Positions 1 through 12,260 of a DNA stretch of 61,799 nt are shown piece by piece (within the stretch, counting starts at the first letter, position 1; the number at the start of each line of letters is the position of its first letter). Position numbers and translations under genes: made by a program. Origin of the DNA: Coniochaeta sp. PMI_546 (lineage: Eukaryota > Ascomycota > Sordariomycetes > Coniochaetales > Coniochaetaceae); contig MU271155.1 of assembly GCA_021432605.1 (NCBI GenBank), forward strand, positions 605,206-667,004, written 5' to 3'. The notes beneath the pieces were generated by a model. The model ran no database searches. It was not told where the DNA came from and worked only from the letters and a program-made list of their open reading frames with translations.

Positions 1-132
1 GTCTTCCATTCCACCACTCGGATTTATACAACCATTGTTTCCGTACAACACCTTTTCCAGATATATCGTCACATCGCTGCTTGAGCAGTGGTTAAAGCTA
101 CCTTGACATTGACACACATGCCTTTCTCATTC

Positions 133-2128
133 TCAAACATCGCCTTTCGATGGCGTTTTCCTTTTCCGAATATCAACCCATCCCATTCCCCAAGACGAAA
201 AGAAAGCCAGGGCAGCCGCCGCAGAGGCGAGATACAAGGGCGCGGTGACTGCCTTGGCGTATGCCGTCAGAACTCCAGGCAAGTCAGCTGGGCCCACAAA
301 TGAGCGGAAAGCTGTTGCGCCAGAGGCGACAACTGCCTGAGCGTCCACGTTTGGCGCATATGTCTCGAGGCCGGACCTGAGCAGTTCTCCAAACATGGTA
401 TTGCCGACAACGACGAATATCGCTATGCCAATGAGTTGAGAGAAGGACAGGAAAGCCTGGCCGACCGGTATCTGTTTGGGCTTGACACAGGCCTGCAAAG
501 CAAGGATTGGCATTTGCATGCCGAAACCACGGCCTGCACCAGCGATTATTTGGAACCCAATCCAAGTTCCTGTTGAGGTATTTGGCTCGAGAGTCCCAAG
601 CAGGCCGGCACCGACAGAGGCCAGAACACTGGAGGCAAGTGCCCAGGGCAGGTAGTAACCAAGCTTCCCGACTATGATTCTGTTAGCATACTGTTCGACA
701 CAGCCTCAGTTGGAGACATGGGGAGCATTGCTCCCTACCGAGAAAGCCAGAAGTGACAGCCGCTATAAGCTGGCTCAAGATACCTGGAAGAATGTAGACA
801 CCGGCCATGAATGGGCTTGCCCCCTTGACGGCCTGGAAGTATATGGGGAGGAAAAAGGCGCTAACGAAGAGGTTGGTGAAGATGAACAACTGAGTGAGGG
901 CGGCTGACCAGACAGCTCTCTGCTTCACCAGAGAGAAAGGAATCAAAGCTGAGTCGCCCTTATGGAAGTTCCAGAAGCCCCAAGCGACAAATGTACCAGC
1001 ACCCCCTAAGAAGAGTCCGATAATAGTGGCGGACTTCCAGGGCTTCTCGACACCACCCCACTGCAGTGCTAGAAGCACTTGGATCGATGCACCAGCGAAT
1101 ACAGCGAAGCCGATAAGGTCGAGGTAGTGGTGTAGCTTGGGCAAGACGTCTCGGACTTTTGGCTTCACCATTTGGTCGGGGATACGGGTGAAAATCAGGA
1201 GGATGGACACAAGACCGCCGATGGGGAGGTTGATATAGAAACACCATCGCCAAGTGGTGTATTCAGTGAATGCTCCACCAATCAGGGGGCCACAGACGAC
1301 TCCGAGCTGACAGACTAGTGGAAGAGTCGACGCATTAGCGAAACGGTCAGACAGTGCATAAGACCGGGCGCGAGGCACTCACAACCCATGATAATACCTA
1401 TCAAAGCTGCTCTCTTGTGCAGTGGCACGGCACCAGCAACGATGGTCAGAGCGCCATTCATCAGGCCTGACATGCCTAGTCCGGCCACTGCTCTGCCGAC
1501 GATCAACATGGTCGAGGAGGTAGCAACACCGCATATTAGCGATCCAAGTTCGAACAGAGCGAAGAATGCCAAGAAGGTAAACTGTACCGATAGGTTAGCA
1601 CATTGCGGCAGCATGATTCGCATGGCACACTGTCTTCGTCTCAACAAACAAACATAACTACTGACCTTGTTGTCAAAATAGGTATACAACTTTCCAGAGA
1701 GGGGCTGAAGCGCAGCGCCTGCCAGTTGATAGGCACCGCCATACCAGCCGACGTCGGGGAGAGAGTGGAATTGGTCTGTTATCCTAGGAATTGCCTAAAG
1801 CATCCGTGGTATCAGCCAAGTCCTCGATCACCATCCTCGTGTTTTTGTCTCTTACAGTGGCGATGATGGAAGTGTCCAACAAGACAAGGAAGCAAACAAG
1901 AGTCACGCAGGCTACGGCCAGGACCAAGGGTAGCCCCTCGAGGTATTTGGGTTCGTTTGTGGTGACTGTGGTGAGAGTGTTGCCATCTTGAAGCTTATCG
2001 CCGAGTGTCTTTTCCGTGACGTCTTGAGACTCATCCGCTGTCTCGGTGATGGTGTCGTCAGAGGTGTCATTGGCACTGGAAGGTCGTGATATGGGCAATT
2101 TTTCCGACGGGATGTTCTGCGAGTTCAT
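133..2128 (-). CDS. MFS multidrug/toxin exporter, DHA2 (14-TM) type
   Basis: Five exons on the minus strand: 2128-1856, 1794-1666, 1581-1383, 1314-739, 671-133. They join to 1716 bp (571 residues), and every junction is GT-AG. The N-terminus is a hydrophilic, Ser/Thr/Asp-rich cytosolic tail of about 65 residues. After it comes TM1 with LLDTSIIAT, then a [22 protein letters not shown]-like segment, the motif-C-like [20 protein letters not shown], and [13 protein letters not shown], all typical of the drug:H+ antiporter-2 family. The C-terminus is a short basic tail ([13 protein letters not shown]). Family knowledge says proton-driven efflux of toxic or secondary metabolites across the plasma membrane. 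The substrate cannot be read from sequence. It is transcribed divergently from the Zn2Cys6 regulator at 3102, which is the natural candidate to control it. Confidence 0.9.
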
Positions 2129-3101
2129 CTTGGCCGTCTTATGCTCGCAGTTATGGCCGCGTCAGGGGAGCCAGCTTCCCAAAGGGTGTGGACTGTACTG
2201 CTAGTTGTCGGTATACCACTCGGTACCTTGGTGGGTCTAACAGGAAGCTCCGGTGGCTAACGCGACAGGCTCCTGGGAGCTGGAGAGTCTCGAGATGATG
2301 AGCGCAGACAAAAGGAAGTGAACCTGCCAAGGCAGCGATTGAATGCCATCTTATAAGGTCGAAGAACAACTACATTATGTGTAGCATTTTCCACGGGAAC
2401 GGACACACGGCCCTCCAAGGCTGCCGTCTTTACAGCCCGTTGTACCAGAATATCGAACCGGGACCGACGAATGAAGCTCAGTCAGGTCGTTAGCGTCAGT
2501 CTAGTCCAACCAGGAAGCAGCTTTGAAATGGAACAGGAAAAAAGAACAAATCCCGTTCCCGAACTCCGGTGCTGGTGTGTCAGCACGGCCATCCTTCCGT
2601 GTCTTCTGGCCTATCACAAGCGCCCATTGGCCACGGCACAGCACCTTCAATCACTCTTTCTGGGAAGTAAGACGAGAGCAAAGCCAGGCAACCCAGATGG
2701 AGCAGACCAACATAAAGAAGATATCTTGCATTCGACTCAGTGTGACCAACACCAACCACACCGGCCGGAATTCGCGGCTTCTTACCTCTCTATCATTCTT
2801 CATCGTTCTCTCGCACTTGTCGCAAAAACGTCTGCCAAGCCTGCGCGCGGCTCCTGGCTCTTGCAAATGAAACAGTATTTGGTCGTTCACAGTCCCGAAG
2901 CCCGGTTGAGCTTCCATTCACCCCAGGTAATTACACACGCAAATCCGAGAACTCGCAGACTTGCAGTCAATCCATCTGCATCTCCGTGCTTAACTCCGTC
3001 CATCATATTGCTCCGTACCTAACTAATGCCACCATACCGCCTTAACTCCACACCCCTTACTTACGTACACTACTAGGTCCTCTAAATACCACATCGGTGA
3101 C
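2129..3101. promoter_or_regulatory. Shared divergent promoter between MFS exporter and Zn2Cys6 regulator
   Basis: This 973 bp stretch separates the two divergent start codons. No coding segment with family resemblance or codon continuity was found in it, although short open frames exist. It must hold both promoters. I see no clear palindromic CGG-CCG pair that could be called the regulator's site with confidence. Confidence 0.5.
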
Positions 3102-5276
3102 ATGTCCGGGATTGAGCCATCTGCCGGCGGCACTCCGGCTCCCTATGGCCGGGCTTGTGTCAACTGTGCCCGTGCCAAGTGTCGATGCATCTACCGCGTG
3201 GCAGATGACAGCTGTGAAAGGTGTGCTCCCGCCCAGGATGTCCAATAGATTAGCTCGATTTGACGACTGTATCGTATGCTTTAACAGATGTCACCGGCTC
3301 AAGAAGCACTGCGAGCCGTCTGTGACTGTGAGGAAGCGCAATGGCAGGCGCCAGGTCGGCTCAAGGACAGCCCAACTGGAGGAGAAGCTGGAAGACCTGG
3401 TTAGTTTGCTGCGAACTCAGAGCACCCCCGTGAAGCCGCCAGCCGCTGGCCGCTCGGCGCCGATCCCAGCAAATGAGCGCTCGCATCTGGATCTCTGGGC
3501 GAACACTCCGGCACCCAGCCAAAGCGAAACTGCACCTGCTGGGAGCAGTGACGAGCGGAGTGACTCCAATCCCGGAGCCCGTACTCCTACCGGCGGTCCT
3601 CAGACCCCGGCAGCTATATTTGGCGCCGCCTTCAGTCCGGGCCTCTTCAACCACCAGGCGACGGTGCCTGTTCCAATTTCCTCCATGATACAGTCCCCCT
3701 GGATGCCCACTACACTACGACAAGCCGAGGAGCAGCTGACGCTCTTTCGGGACCGGTATCTCCAGTGCTTTCCTTGCATCTATATCCCGCCCGACATGAC
3801 CTCGGAGCAGCTTCGCGAGGAGAAGCCGTTCACATGGTTCACTATCATGATGATGTCGTGCCAGACGTCAAGCTTGCAGTACGGAATGGGCTCAGTATGG
3901 CAGAGGATCATCTCCCAAAAGATTGTCGTTGAGCACGAAAAGAACATAGACTTACTCCAGGGCATGGTGATATTTCTGGCTTGGTCAGTCTCCCCCCCCC
4001 CACCACCACCAGTCTATCCTCGAAGTCCCTGCTTCGATGGCAATGCTAAGCTGAAAATCAGGTCGCAATACCATAAGAAGGACAAGCCATACCTCGCCAT
4101 ATTTACTCAACTTGCCCTATCACAAGTCTACGATCTCTCCCTGAACAAACTCGCTGGAGATTCTTCAGTCTTCTCCTGTTTCAAACCCAACGCTTTCAAT
4201 CAATACGTTGGTCACAGAGAAAGGACAATGGAGGATAGACGGACTGTCTTGGCATGCTTCTACATCACCTCACAGTTCGTCCTCTCGACCTTTTGGGACT
4301 CATAAAGTCCTTGTCTAACTGAGTCCTCATCCAGAATCGCTTTTACGCTCAAGAAAATGGAAGGTCTACGATGGACGGCACATATGAACGACTGCCTGAA
4401 TTTCCTGAACGAGCACCCAGAATGGCCCGGCGATCAGGTCTTGGCTGCACAGGTCCGGATCCACCTCCTTATTGACCAGTTGGCCTCAGACGGCTCGGTT
4501 ATGCCGCCGTACTACCACTTGGCAGCTTTATCGTCCCCCATAGACGCAGTCAAGAACCAGTTACCACCAGGCCTAGAAGATAACGGTGCGTCTCGCTCGG
4601 CCTCACTTTTCAATGTTGAGTTTAGACTTACTGACCTGAGCCATTTTCAGACGTGGTTGGCATACAACTGCTCTACAGTGAACTCGCCATCCTAGAAAAT
4701 GGTCTCGGTCGAACCCCTTACAATCCAAAGAAGCCGGATCTACGGCGGTACGAGATTCTTTCCAAGATAGCACACACTGTCAAACGCTGGTTTGACATGT
4801 TCTTCCCCCTGTCCAAGGCGTATTACACAGGCCTCTCATTCGCTTTGTGGTGCCAACTAGCCCACAGCGTCATGTCTCTGTACAAGGTTTCAGTCTTAGA
4901 CGAACCGGCGTGGGATAGGGCCGCACTGCGTCGCGATATTGACGTTCTCGAAGTCTGTGATCGAATCATCCAAGACATGGAGGCGGCCAGCGCCTACCGA
5001 CGTCAAATCAAGCCAGAAATAGCTACGACAACAGGACTGCAGTGCCCCACCGATACCGATATCTTCTCCGCGACGGGGAGGATGATCGTCGCCATGAGGA
5101 ACGGCTGGGCGTCAGAACTAGGAGCGCCGCAGATAGACACAACTGGTCCGACAGCAGATGAGCCACCAGAAGATAATGGCTTCGTTGACAACATCACTAC
5201 TGGCCCTATGGCGGTGCCTATCAACATACTAGACGATGCTTGGTTGACTGACATATTCAACGTATCGTGGGAATAG
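3102..5276 (+). CDS. Zn2Cys6 fungal-specific transcription factor
   Basis: Five exons: 3102-3220, 3288-3983, 4062-4274, 4335-4585, 4651-5276 (1905 bp, 634 residues). The binuclear zinc cluster lies near the N-terminus and spans intron 1: CVNCARAKCRC, then CERCHRLKKHC, giving the six cysteines Cx2Cx6C...Cx2Cx6C. A short leucine-rich dimerisation helix (QLEEKLEDLVSLL) follows. Then comes a Pro/Ser/Thr-rich linker and a fungal_trans-like helical middle region (EEQLTLFRDRYLQCFPCIY; LKKMEGLRWT). Intron 2 contains a run of ten C residues. The donor of intron 3 (gttcgt) is weak, but it has a good branch site (ctaactga) and restores the frame. The protein is a nuclear DNA-binding regulator. Target genes are inferred only from position; the adjacent exporter is the best candidate. 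Confidence 0.9.
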
Positions 5277-5564
5277 TATCGACGATCAGGACAGAATCTC
5301 ATGGACTTGACTCAGTTCACGTCACCGCAAATGGTACACCATAACCGTGCCGAGCCATGGACCACCTTCGCTGCTGCGCTCGTGGAGGCTTTCCCGACTT
5401 ACCAGTCTTGATCATCAGCCTCCAAGCATAGTTCGGAAACATGCAAGCGAGCGTACACCAGAACATACTGTAGTCAAATGCAGTGGCCAACTGTCACGAA
5501 ATTCATGAGGCATGAGAAAACAGCCTTGTATTCTCGACACGTCATTTGATTTGTGGTATACTTA

Positions 5565-8077
5565 TCATGGTAACCTCTTGTTCACCTCAACTAGGATCTG
5601 CTTAAAGCCAGGCCCAAAGGCTCGCATGACGGCACCTGCCTCTGGTGGAGCCGGGACATCCTTCTCAGCCTCGAAGGCAAGGAAGCTGGTCTGCCAGTTA
5701 TCTTTCGCTCCCCCAACCCCTGCCTTCCCTAGGGCTGTGTTGGCTTTGACATCCTTGCCGGTACGCGGCTGTCCTTCTGGTGTTGCCGGCGTGACTATGG
5801 TACGGTCCAACAATTCCTGCCATCGGCAGATGAACATGCCTGGCCCATTCATGCTAGGTGCTTGTCTGGGTGTGTTCGTCCCAGAGAATGACACAGGAGT
5901 ACTGGCCCCTGTGCTACTGATAGCAATACCGGATCGTTTCGGTGTGGTGGTTCCAGATTTGCTTATCATCGGCTCGCTGAGTTCCATGTTGTCAATTACA
6001 CGCTGCATTCGCGCAACAGAGAGACTTTCGAGGTCATTGAGGTACTTATGATGTGTGTCCAGAATCTTAAGGACCTCTGTCCGAGTCTCAATCGGAAGGT
6101 TCGTATAGATGCTTTGTAGGGCAGATGACATATCTCCGGCACCTGTCTGTCGCGGTTCGGCGGCCTTAACTGAGGCATCTTGGTCGCTCTGAACTTGAGA
6201 GCTGCGTTCTGAGGTGTGTAAGCCATCACTCCCGGCGCACTTGCCCCCCCGGAATTCCTTGATGGCATCTTTCGCCCAGGCGCGACACAACTCGAGGATA
6301 TCCGGGCAGTTTGCCGCGAATTGATGTAGCCAATTATAAAGCAGGTGTTTGTTTCGCTGAAGAAGACGGACATAGTCTTCTACAGACGGGGTGTGGGTGT
6401 GGGAAACAGAACCAGTCTTCTTACCACTGCTTTGGTTCTTCTTCGGCCGGCTAGTGCTGATAAAGTCATTGAGGAAGCTTTCCATTGCAGAGAGGTGTTC
6501 ACGGATGTCCAGTTTCTCGTGAATGGCTCGAATGATCGGTTCGAAGCTCTCTACGCCATCGCGAAGTGCTTGTGTAAACAGATCTGGGTTCTGGCGGCAG
6601 AGGACTCTAGTGATCTGCTCACGGTCTCGAATGGATAGGAGGGCCGAATAATAGTCCAAGCATTGTGTATGATGTTCTTCGGAGAGGGACCATGGCAGGT
6701 CAGGTCTGGTGTTCTGCAGGATGGTGACGATAATCGACTGAGATTTCTCTTGGCTGAGAGCACGCATTGCTTCGTGCTGATCACGAGATCTCTGGATGTA
6801 CTGCTTGATAGCACTTAAATGCTCTTTCGACGGCCCAGCTTTGGACTTCTCAATACGTTCCGCCGACTTCCGAAAGTCGGAGCTATCCCAAGACAAGACG
6901 AGCGTGATAATCCTGCGTCGTATCAGTCTTCACTCTCTTATATACGCAGGATGGCGGCCACTCGCCTCTGTAGAAGGTTCACTCCATCGTCGGCATTTTG
7001 CGTTAAGCCTACCCAGTTCGAGAAGGCACCGACGCTCAGCTTGGCCAGTAGAAGCTTGACCATGCCGTTTATCATAGTGGCTGCATTGCCTATACGGAGG
7101 GTTTGCTTGATCATGGAATAGGGAATCAGCTGGTGGACATTTTCAACCAGCTTGAGAAGATATTGTCCCTCGGATGAAAGGACAAAGACTTGGTGAATGA
7201 ATGTCGCCAGACTATATCGGTGAGCATTGCGATTGCACTGATGAATGATTCGGCAGCAAACTTACTGTATAATAACATAATCGGAGGCTGCCTTGATGGC
7301 AAGGGAATGGTGTTCGAGGGACTCCTCCTGTACCGCGCAGTCAAAGAGTTCGTCGACCAAGTCGCCATACACGAGTTCATGAAGCGCATCTTCCCAAGCA
7401 TCGCACAAGTCGTCAGCATTCGAGACATTGTAGAAGCGGCCCAGATATCTCCTGGTCCCTTTGGGTAAGCCACCGAGGGTGCCTCGAATGAGGGTTTCCT
7501 GGATGACAGATGCGACAGTAGCGAGGGTCTTTCTAGTACCCACGGCACCCTTGTCGTAGCTCTCTGAAAGCTCCGCTTCGGCAAGCTTCACCAGAATACC
7601 CTGCAGTCTAACACTCCAGAAATCGGATGGCAGGTCCCTGACGCCCGGAAGTGGCAAGACAACCGTCTTAAGAAAGGACGCCAACAGGGGTGCAGATGAC
7701 TCGGTGGCAAATCTGTGCTCCCCGTTACTTGAATCCGAGAGTACAAACGGACGGCCATAATGTGTGATGGTGTCGGGCTGCTTGAAACTTTCAACCTCTG
7801 CATATGTTTGGTAGTGCGTAAGGATGTCAAAGAGGGCATGGAGTTGGGATGGGTTCAGCGAAGCGGGGCCATAGTCAGCGGTCGTTGACCCAGCGAGAGA
7901 GGGCGTCTCGTTCGGCCCTGACTGAGATACAGGAGCATGGAGTGCAAGCCCAGGCAGTCCTTCTGTGAATGCCGCCGAGTGGGCAGAGGTGGCAGGGTCA
8001 TGAGACAGGGACTGCTGTGACGCCACAAGTGCAGCCTTGATTGAGCTGGATCGTTGCGAAGTCAGAGGTTCCGGCAT
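5565..8077 (-). CDS. PX-associated (PXB) / DUF3818 protein without a PX domain
   Basis: Three exons: 8077-7266, 7211-6966, 6912-5565 (2406 bp, 801 residues). After about 75 low-complexity residues, the first half matches the PXB family (LNPSQLHALFDILTHYQTY; a LPGVRDLPSDFW-like segment; AELSESYDKGAVGTRKTLAT). The second half matches DUF3818 (IKQTLRIGNAATMINGMVKL; LSWDSSDFRKSAERIEK). In most fungal relatives a phosphoinositide-binding PX domain lies between or beside these; none is visible here, so this is the shorter form. Intron 1 is GT-AG. Intron 2 appears to be a 53 bp GC-AG intron (6913-6965): AG|gcgagt...gcag|G joins LLQ-R-IITLV, whereas using no intron hits a stop. The C-terminal third is Ser/Thr/Gly-rich. 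Function is not established; a role at membranes is inferred from the family. Confidence 0.85.
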
Positions 8078-9307
8078 TTTGACTCCTGCAGCAGACTCTA
8101 GACTTCTCTAGCAACTGAAAGCTCGGATAAGCTGCCATCGACAGCCAACCTGGAGCCGAGAGTGTGAAATATGTGTACGTGTACGTGTAACCAGTTACAT
8201 ATGGGCTCAGCTTACACTAGAGGTGTTGTCTGAGGTAGGAACTATCTCTTTGACGTCACAGCTTCCCCATTGGGTCTTCGGGAGGTGTGGATGTATGAAT
8301 TGCGCTACAGGAAGTACGCCCCACTTCAGGCTGCATCGACTGCAAAGTACGTACTGCGGTATCCAACACCAGCCTAACTTCAACTTCACCTCTCGCACTT
8401 TACGGGAGCTTCCCCCACAAAGAGCTCTCTTCACACTCCCATCACACGGACTCCTGGCTTTCCCGCCCGAGAGTGGATCTATGTAAGGCAGGTAATGCAT
8501 GTTCCTGCGCACAGTATGCCGGTCAATACCTTAAACGCAGGTACTTTTCGTATTTGAGATGGTTTTCCTTTCCTCTTGTTAGTGATCGTCTTCGCGTCCG
8601 AACCGCAGGCACCAAGGATTACACTGATGGAAGCTATGCGACGGCGGCTGGTTGATGACCTTTTCTCTCCTCACTTGTCCTACAATTCTCCATGCTTCAT
8701 GCTGGCCCGCCTGGTCTGGTAATACCTCGTTTCTTCTTGTCCCGCCAAACGCATCCGCCTGAAAGATACCTGCTGTCGAGTGACAGCACGAGCGGCTTAA
8801 AGTCCATTGCGGCTCGGGTCGACCACAGGTGGGTCGACTTGCACAAGGAAAACAGACCCTATGCCAGACTTGGTTCCAAGCTTTAGTCGAAAGCCACGAA
8901 GACTTGGCAAGCTTAGCAGGTAGGATGGAACACACGGCAGGGCCTTTCGAGCCCGGGAAAGCTGCTTCTTTATGAGCTGTCAGTCGTTCCCAACGCGGGA
9001 ATCTGCAGACCCAGCAGTTCTCGCGCTTTACCTTTGGACGTGCCCCTCCCTCTCTGGCCTGGCATGGAAATTCGGACACTTCGCTGGAGCAATGGCAATG
9101 CCCGTCGCTGACTCGTCCTGTTCGACTGAACTTGTCCGATCTATGAGGAACTCTGTGCTCGTTCCTTTGCGGAGCTATGCTCAGGGCCACGTCCACGTAA
9201 TGTCTTATAATGATGATCACGGCGTTTCCCCCAGACTACCATCCTCTTTCCTCCCTTACCTGTGGCCTCTCTCTGGTTTGCTTTGCTTCTTTTGAAGGCA
9301 AAACAAG
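8078..9307. promoter_or_regulatory. Divergent intergenic region with a CRE-type site
   Basis: This 1230 bp gap lies between the PXB/DUF3818 gene (-) and the multicopper oxidase (+). It contains the perfect palindrome TGACGTCA at 8251-8258, the consensus CREB/ATF-type bZIP site (in fungi, AtfA-like factors). A 642 bp antisense open frame (8579-9220) has no family resemblance and is not called. The stretch just before 9308 is pyrimidine-rich, as expected for a fungal 5' leader. Confidence 0.45.
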
Positions 9308-11347
9308 ATGCTCCCCCTCGTTGGTCCTGTATTACTAGCCACTTGGTCGGCACCGGTGGTCTCCGCTTTGGTTGTGCGCCACGATGCCACCTTCACCCCT
9401 GATCATATCCTTCGTGTGACGAATGAGAACATTGACATCGCATGCGATCAACACCTCAGTGTAGTCGTCAATGGATCAACGCCAGGACCAGCTCTACGAC
9501 TAGCCCCTGGAACTGCAAGCTGGATCCGTGTCTACAACGATGTCGAGGACCAGAACCTCACCATGGTATGTCTACCATCATCCATCATACCAGGTCATCG
9601 GTACTAACTGCCGCAGCATTGGCACGGCTTAGCACAGAGAATGGCTCCCTTCTCTGATGGAAGTCCGCAAGCCGCCCAGTGGCCAATACCTCCAGGTCAT
9701 TTCTTTGACTACGAAGTCGAGACAGCTCTTGGGGATTCCGGCACCTACTTCTTCCATTCCCATACCGGCATGCAAGCGATGAGTGCTTGTGGTGCTTTGA
9801 TCGTGGAGGACTGCGACTCGCCGCCATACGACTACGACGATGAGCGCATACTTCAATTCAGTGATTACTCCCCGCGATCTGATGGTAGTGGGGGAGGAGG
9901 AAGGGGGCGGAACACTGATGCGGTCTTGCTGAATGGTCTGGGACTGAGGCCTGGGGACAGGGCCGACGGAAGCGACAAGTGCTCACTCGCCGTAATTGAT
10001 GTGGAGCCCTCAACAACGTATCGTCTTCGAATCATTGGTGCAACAGGACTGTCGCATCTCATTATCGGAATAGAAGAGCACCCGGAACTGACGGTCATCC
10101 AGGTGGATGGCGGTGAATATGTCCAGCCGTACCCGGTTGAATACATTCAACTGGGATCTGGCCAACGCTATGACGTTCTGCTGACCACAAAGTCTGAAGA
10201 AGAACTCGAAGCCGATGGTAAGGACACGTACTTCATCCAGTATGAGACCCTGGACCGCAGTTCGACCCTGCGTGGCTATGCTGCACTGACGTATTCGACG
10301 GCTTCGGCAAAGGGGAAAAGGGATCAGTTTAGGCCCGAACGTCAAGGACGGCAGGGACGTCAAGGATCCTCCTACTCCCTACCTTCCAGCTTCGATCGCT
10401 CGGACGAGCCAGATGACTCGGACATATTGCAACCGCCCTCGAGTCCGCCGCTCAACTTACCATCAGACAACAACGAATGGCTTGAATACTGTCTCGAACC
10501 CCTGTTTCCAGATCTTAGCGTCTGTCCGACACTTGGCGAAGTCACTCGTCGTGTTGTCATTGACGCCCAGCTTTTGATTTCCGGTACCCCAGATGACACA
10601 GTGTGGCAACTTGCCGGTCTCTCCTGGTCTGACGAGGATCAACCGGTACCGCTTCTTGTTGACATCTATCAGCGTGGCCAAGAAGCGATTCCAGACTATG
10701 ACACCGCCATGGACAACTACGGTTGGGATCCGAATACCAAGGCATTTCCGGTTCGCATCGGTGAGGTTCTTGAAATTGTTGTGCAGAATACCGGAGCGAT
10801 AAATGCGGACGGTAACGAACAAGGCAGTGGCCTTGTAGAAGCCCATCCGTTCCACATCCATGGCCAGCACGTCTGGGACGTGGGTAGTGGTGACGGAACT
10901 TATGACGCGGAAGCAAATGAGAAGAAGATTAGAGATTTGGGATGGAAGCCTGTGAGGCGGGACACTTCAATGCTGTACAAATTTCAAAGCACCGTCGACC
11001 CTGGTGCATATGCGGGCTGGCGTGCATGGAGAATCCGGGTTGACTATGCTGGAGTGTGGATGCTCCATTGCCACACACTAGGTCACATGGTCCATGGTGA
11101 GTGATGTCCCTTTGCGCCTCTTGTCATATGGCGGCTAGTCAGTTAACAAATGATTGGCACAGGGATGCAGTCTGTGTGGGTGAATGGCGACGCAAAGGAC
11201 ATCATGACCATTCCTCTGTCCCAAAGCTCAGGATATCTTGAATACGGAGGCGACGTGTATGGGAATTCGACCAAGGATCCGATTGTCTACCAGGCGTTTG
11301 ATGGTTCTGCGCAGTGCGCAACAAGTACCAGGCACAGGAGACACTAA
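9308..11347 (+). CDS. Secreted multicopper oxidase, ascorbate-oxidase/laccase-like
   Basis: Three exons: 9308-9565, 9617-11096, 11163-11347 (1923 bp, 640 residues). The N-terminus is a signal peptide (MLPLVGPVLLATWSAPVVSA). All four copper-ligand motifs are present: HWHG (about residues 87-90), HSHTG (about 133), HPFHIHG (about 496) and HCHTLGHMVHGM (from about 570). In the last one Cys is the type-1 ligand and Met ten residues on is the axial ligand, as in ascorbate oxidase. Three cupredoxin domains are expected from the length. Between domains 2 and 3 is a low-complexity Arg/Gln/Ser/Asp-rich insert (about residues 320-375). It probably oxidises phenolic or ascorbate-like substrates with reduction of O2 to water outside the cell. 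The exact substrate is not predictable. The C-terminal tail after exon 3 is short and basic and could hide a further splice event. Confidence 0.9.
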
Positions 11348-12260
11348 GCTCTCGTCGCTGTCGTATTTGTGGTAAGGCTCGAACTGTCCACCTTGAGAGC
11401 GCATTCCATACGAATGGTCTCAAGTTGAGGCTTACCTTCGGCTACCTTTGCGAGTCGACAACATGCTCTTCCTTCTTGTCCAGCAAGGCGATTCGGAGTG
11501 AACCCTTCCACAGGCACACAATACATCGCAGATCGCCCAGCCCCTCGAACGGGCTTCTTGATCCTGGAATGAAACAGAGAGAAGTGGTTGTGGGCAGTTT
11601 ATTAATAATGATGATGTTGACGACGGATGATGGCTTTGTTTATGGATCAGCGATCAGCGGAGATGCAAAAGCGAATTGTTTGTCTCTTTTCCTCCCGAAT
11701 ACATCCGTGTCACAGTCTTAGAGAGGTGGCCCTCTAATCTGCCCTCTCCTATTGCTATGTAGCATTTCAATCGGGGTACATAGAGTAGAAACACTTCCTT
11801 ATGAGTACTTATGCCAGTGTTGAATCTCACAATCATTTCCCCTTCATGAATGAAGCAACGAGAAGACTTATTCGCTGAGAGTCAGGGAGAGACGTACATG
11901 CCCTCCATTGACATACCTTAGTACTTTACCTTGATCAAGGTAGCTTAACTTCCTCTTATTACCTAAGCCACAGGTGAGGTACGTATCTCCATCCCTCCCC
12001 TGACGCCCGGACCAGCCTTAGCACCTTAGCAGCTTGTCCACGGAACCCTCACTGACGCGCCGCTGCCAAAGTTAAAGTTCACCAGTTGTAAAGTGTCCTT
12101 GTCGCAGCTTCCAGTTTGTACGCATTTTCAATTCTCCGTCGCTCACTTCGCTTCGCTGTTCTGCAACGCTTCAGACTTTGGGTTTGCCTTGCCTACCTCT
12201 TCTTTACCTTACTGTGATATTGCAAAAACAGCACCATCAAGAAAACGGCCGTTGTCCATC
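11348..12260. other. Intergenic region between oxidase and DPM3, with a 16-bp palindrome
   Basis: No gene is supported in these 913 bp. They hold the oxidase 3' UTR and the DPM3 promoter. At 11,927-11,942 lies a perfect 16-bp palindrome, TACCTTGATCAAGGTA, one of several ACCTT/AAGGT inverted motifs in intergenic DNA of this window. The 200 bp before 12,261 are pyrimidine-rich. Confidence 0.5.

Noticed and set aside
8579-9220. Antisense open frame of 213 codons between the PXB gene and the oxidase
   Set aside because: Composition and residues (Trp/Cys/Arg-rich, no patterned segments) look like a frame shadow; no family resemblance and no splice partner.
133-11347. Secondary-metabolite gene cluster (exporter, regulator, oxidase)
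   Set aside because: No backbone synthase or tailoring set is present, and a PXB/DUF3818 housekeeping-type gene lies between. Only the exporter/regulator pair is kept.
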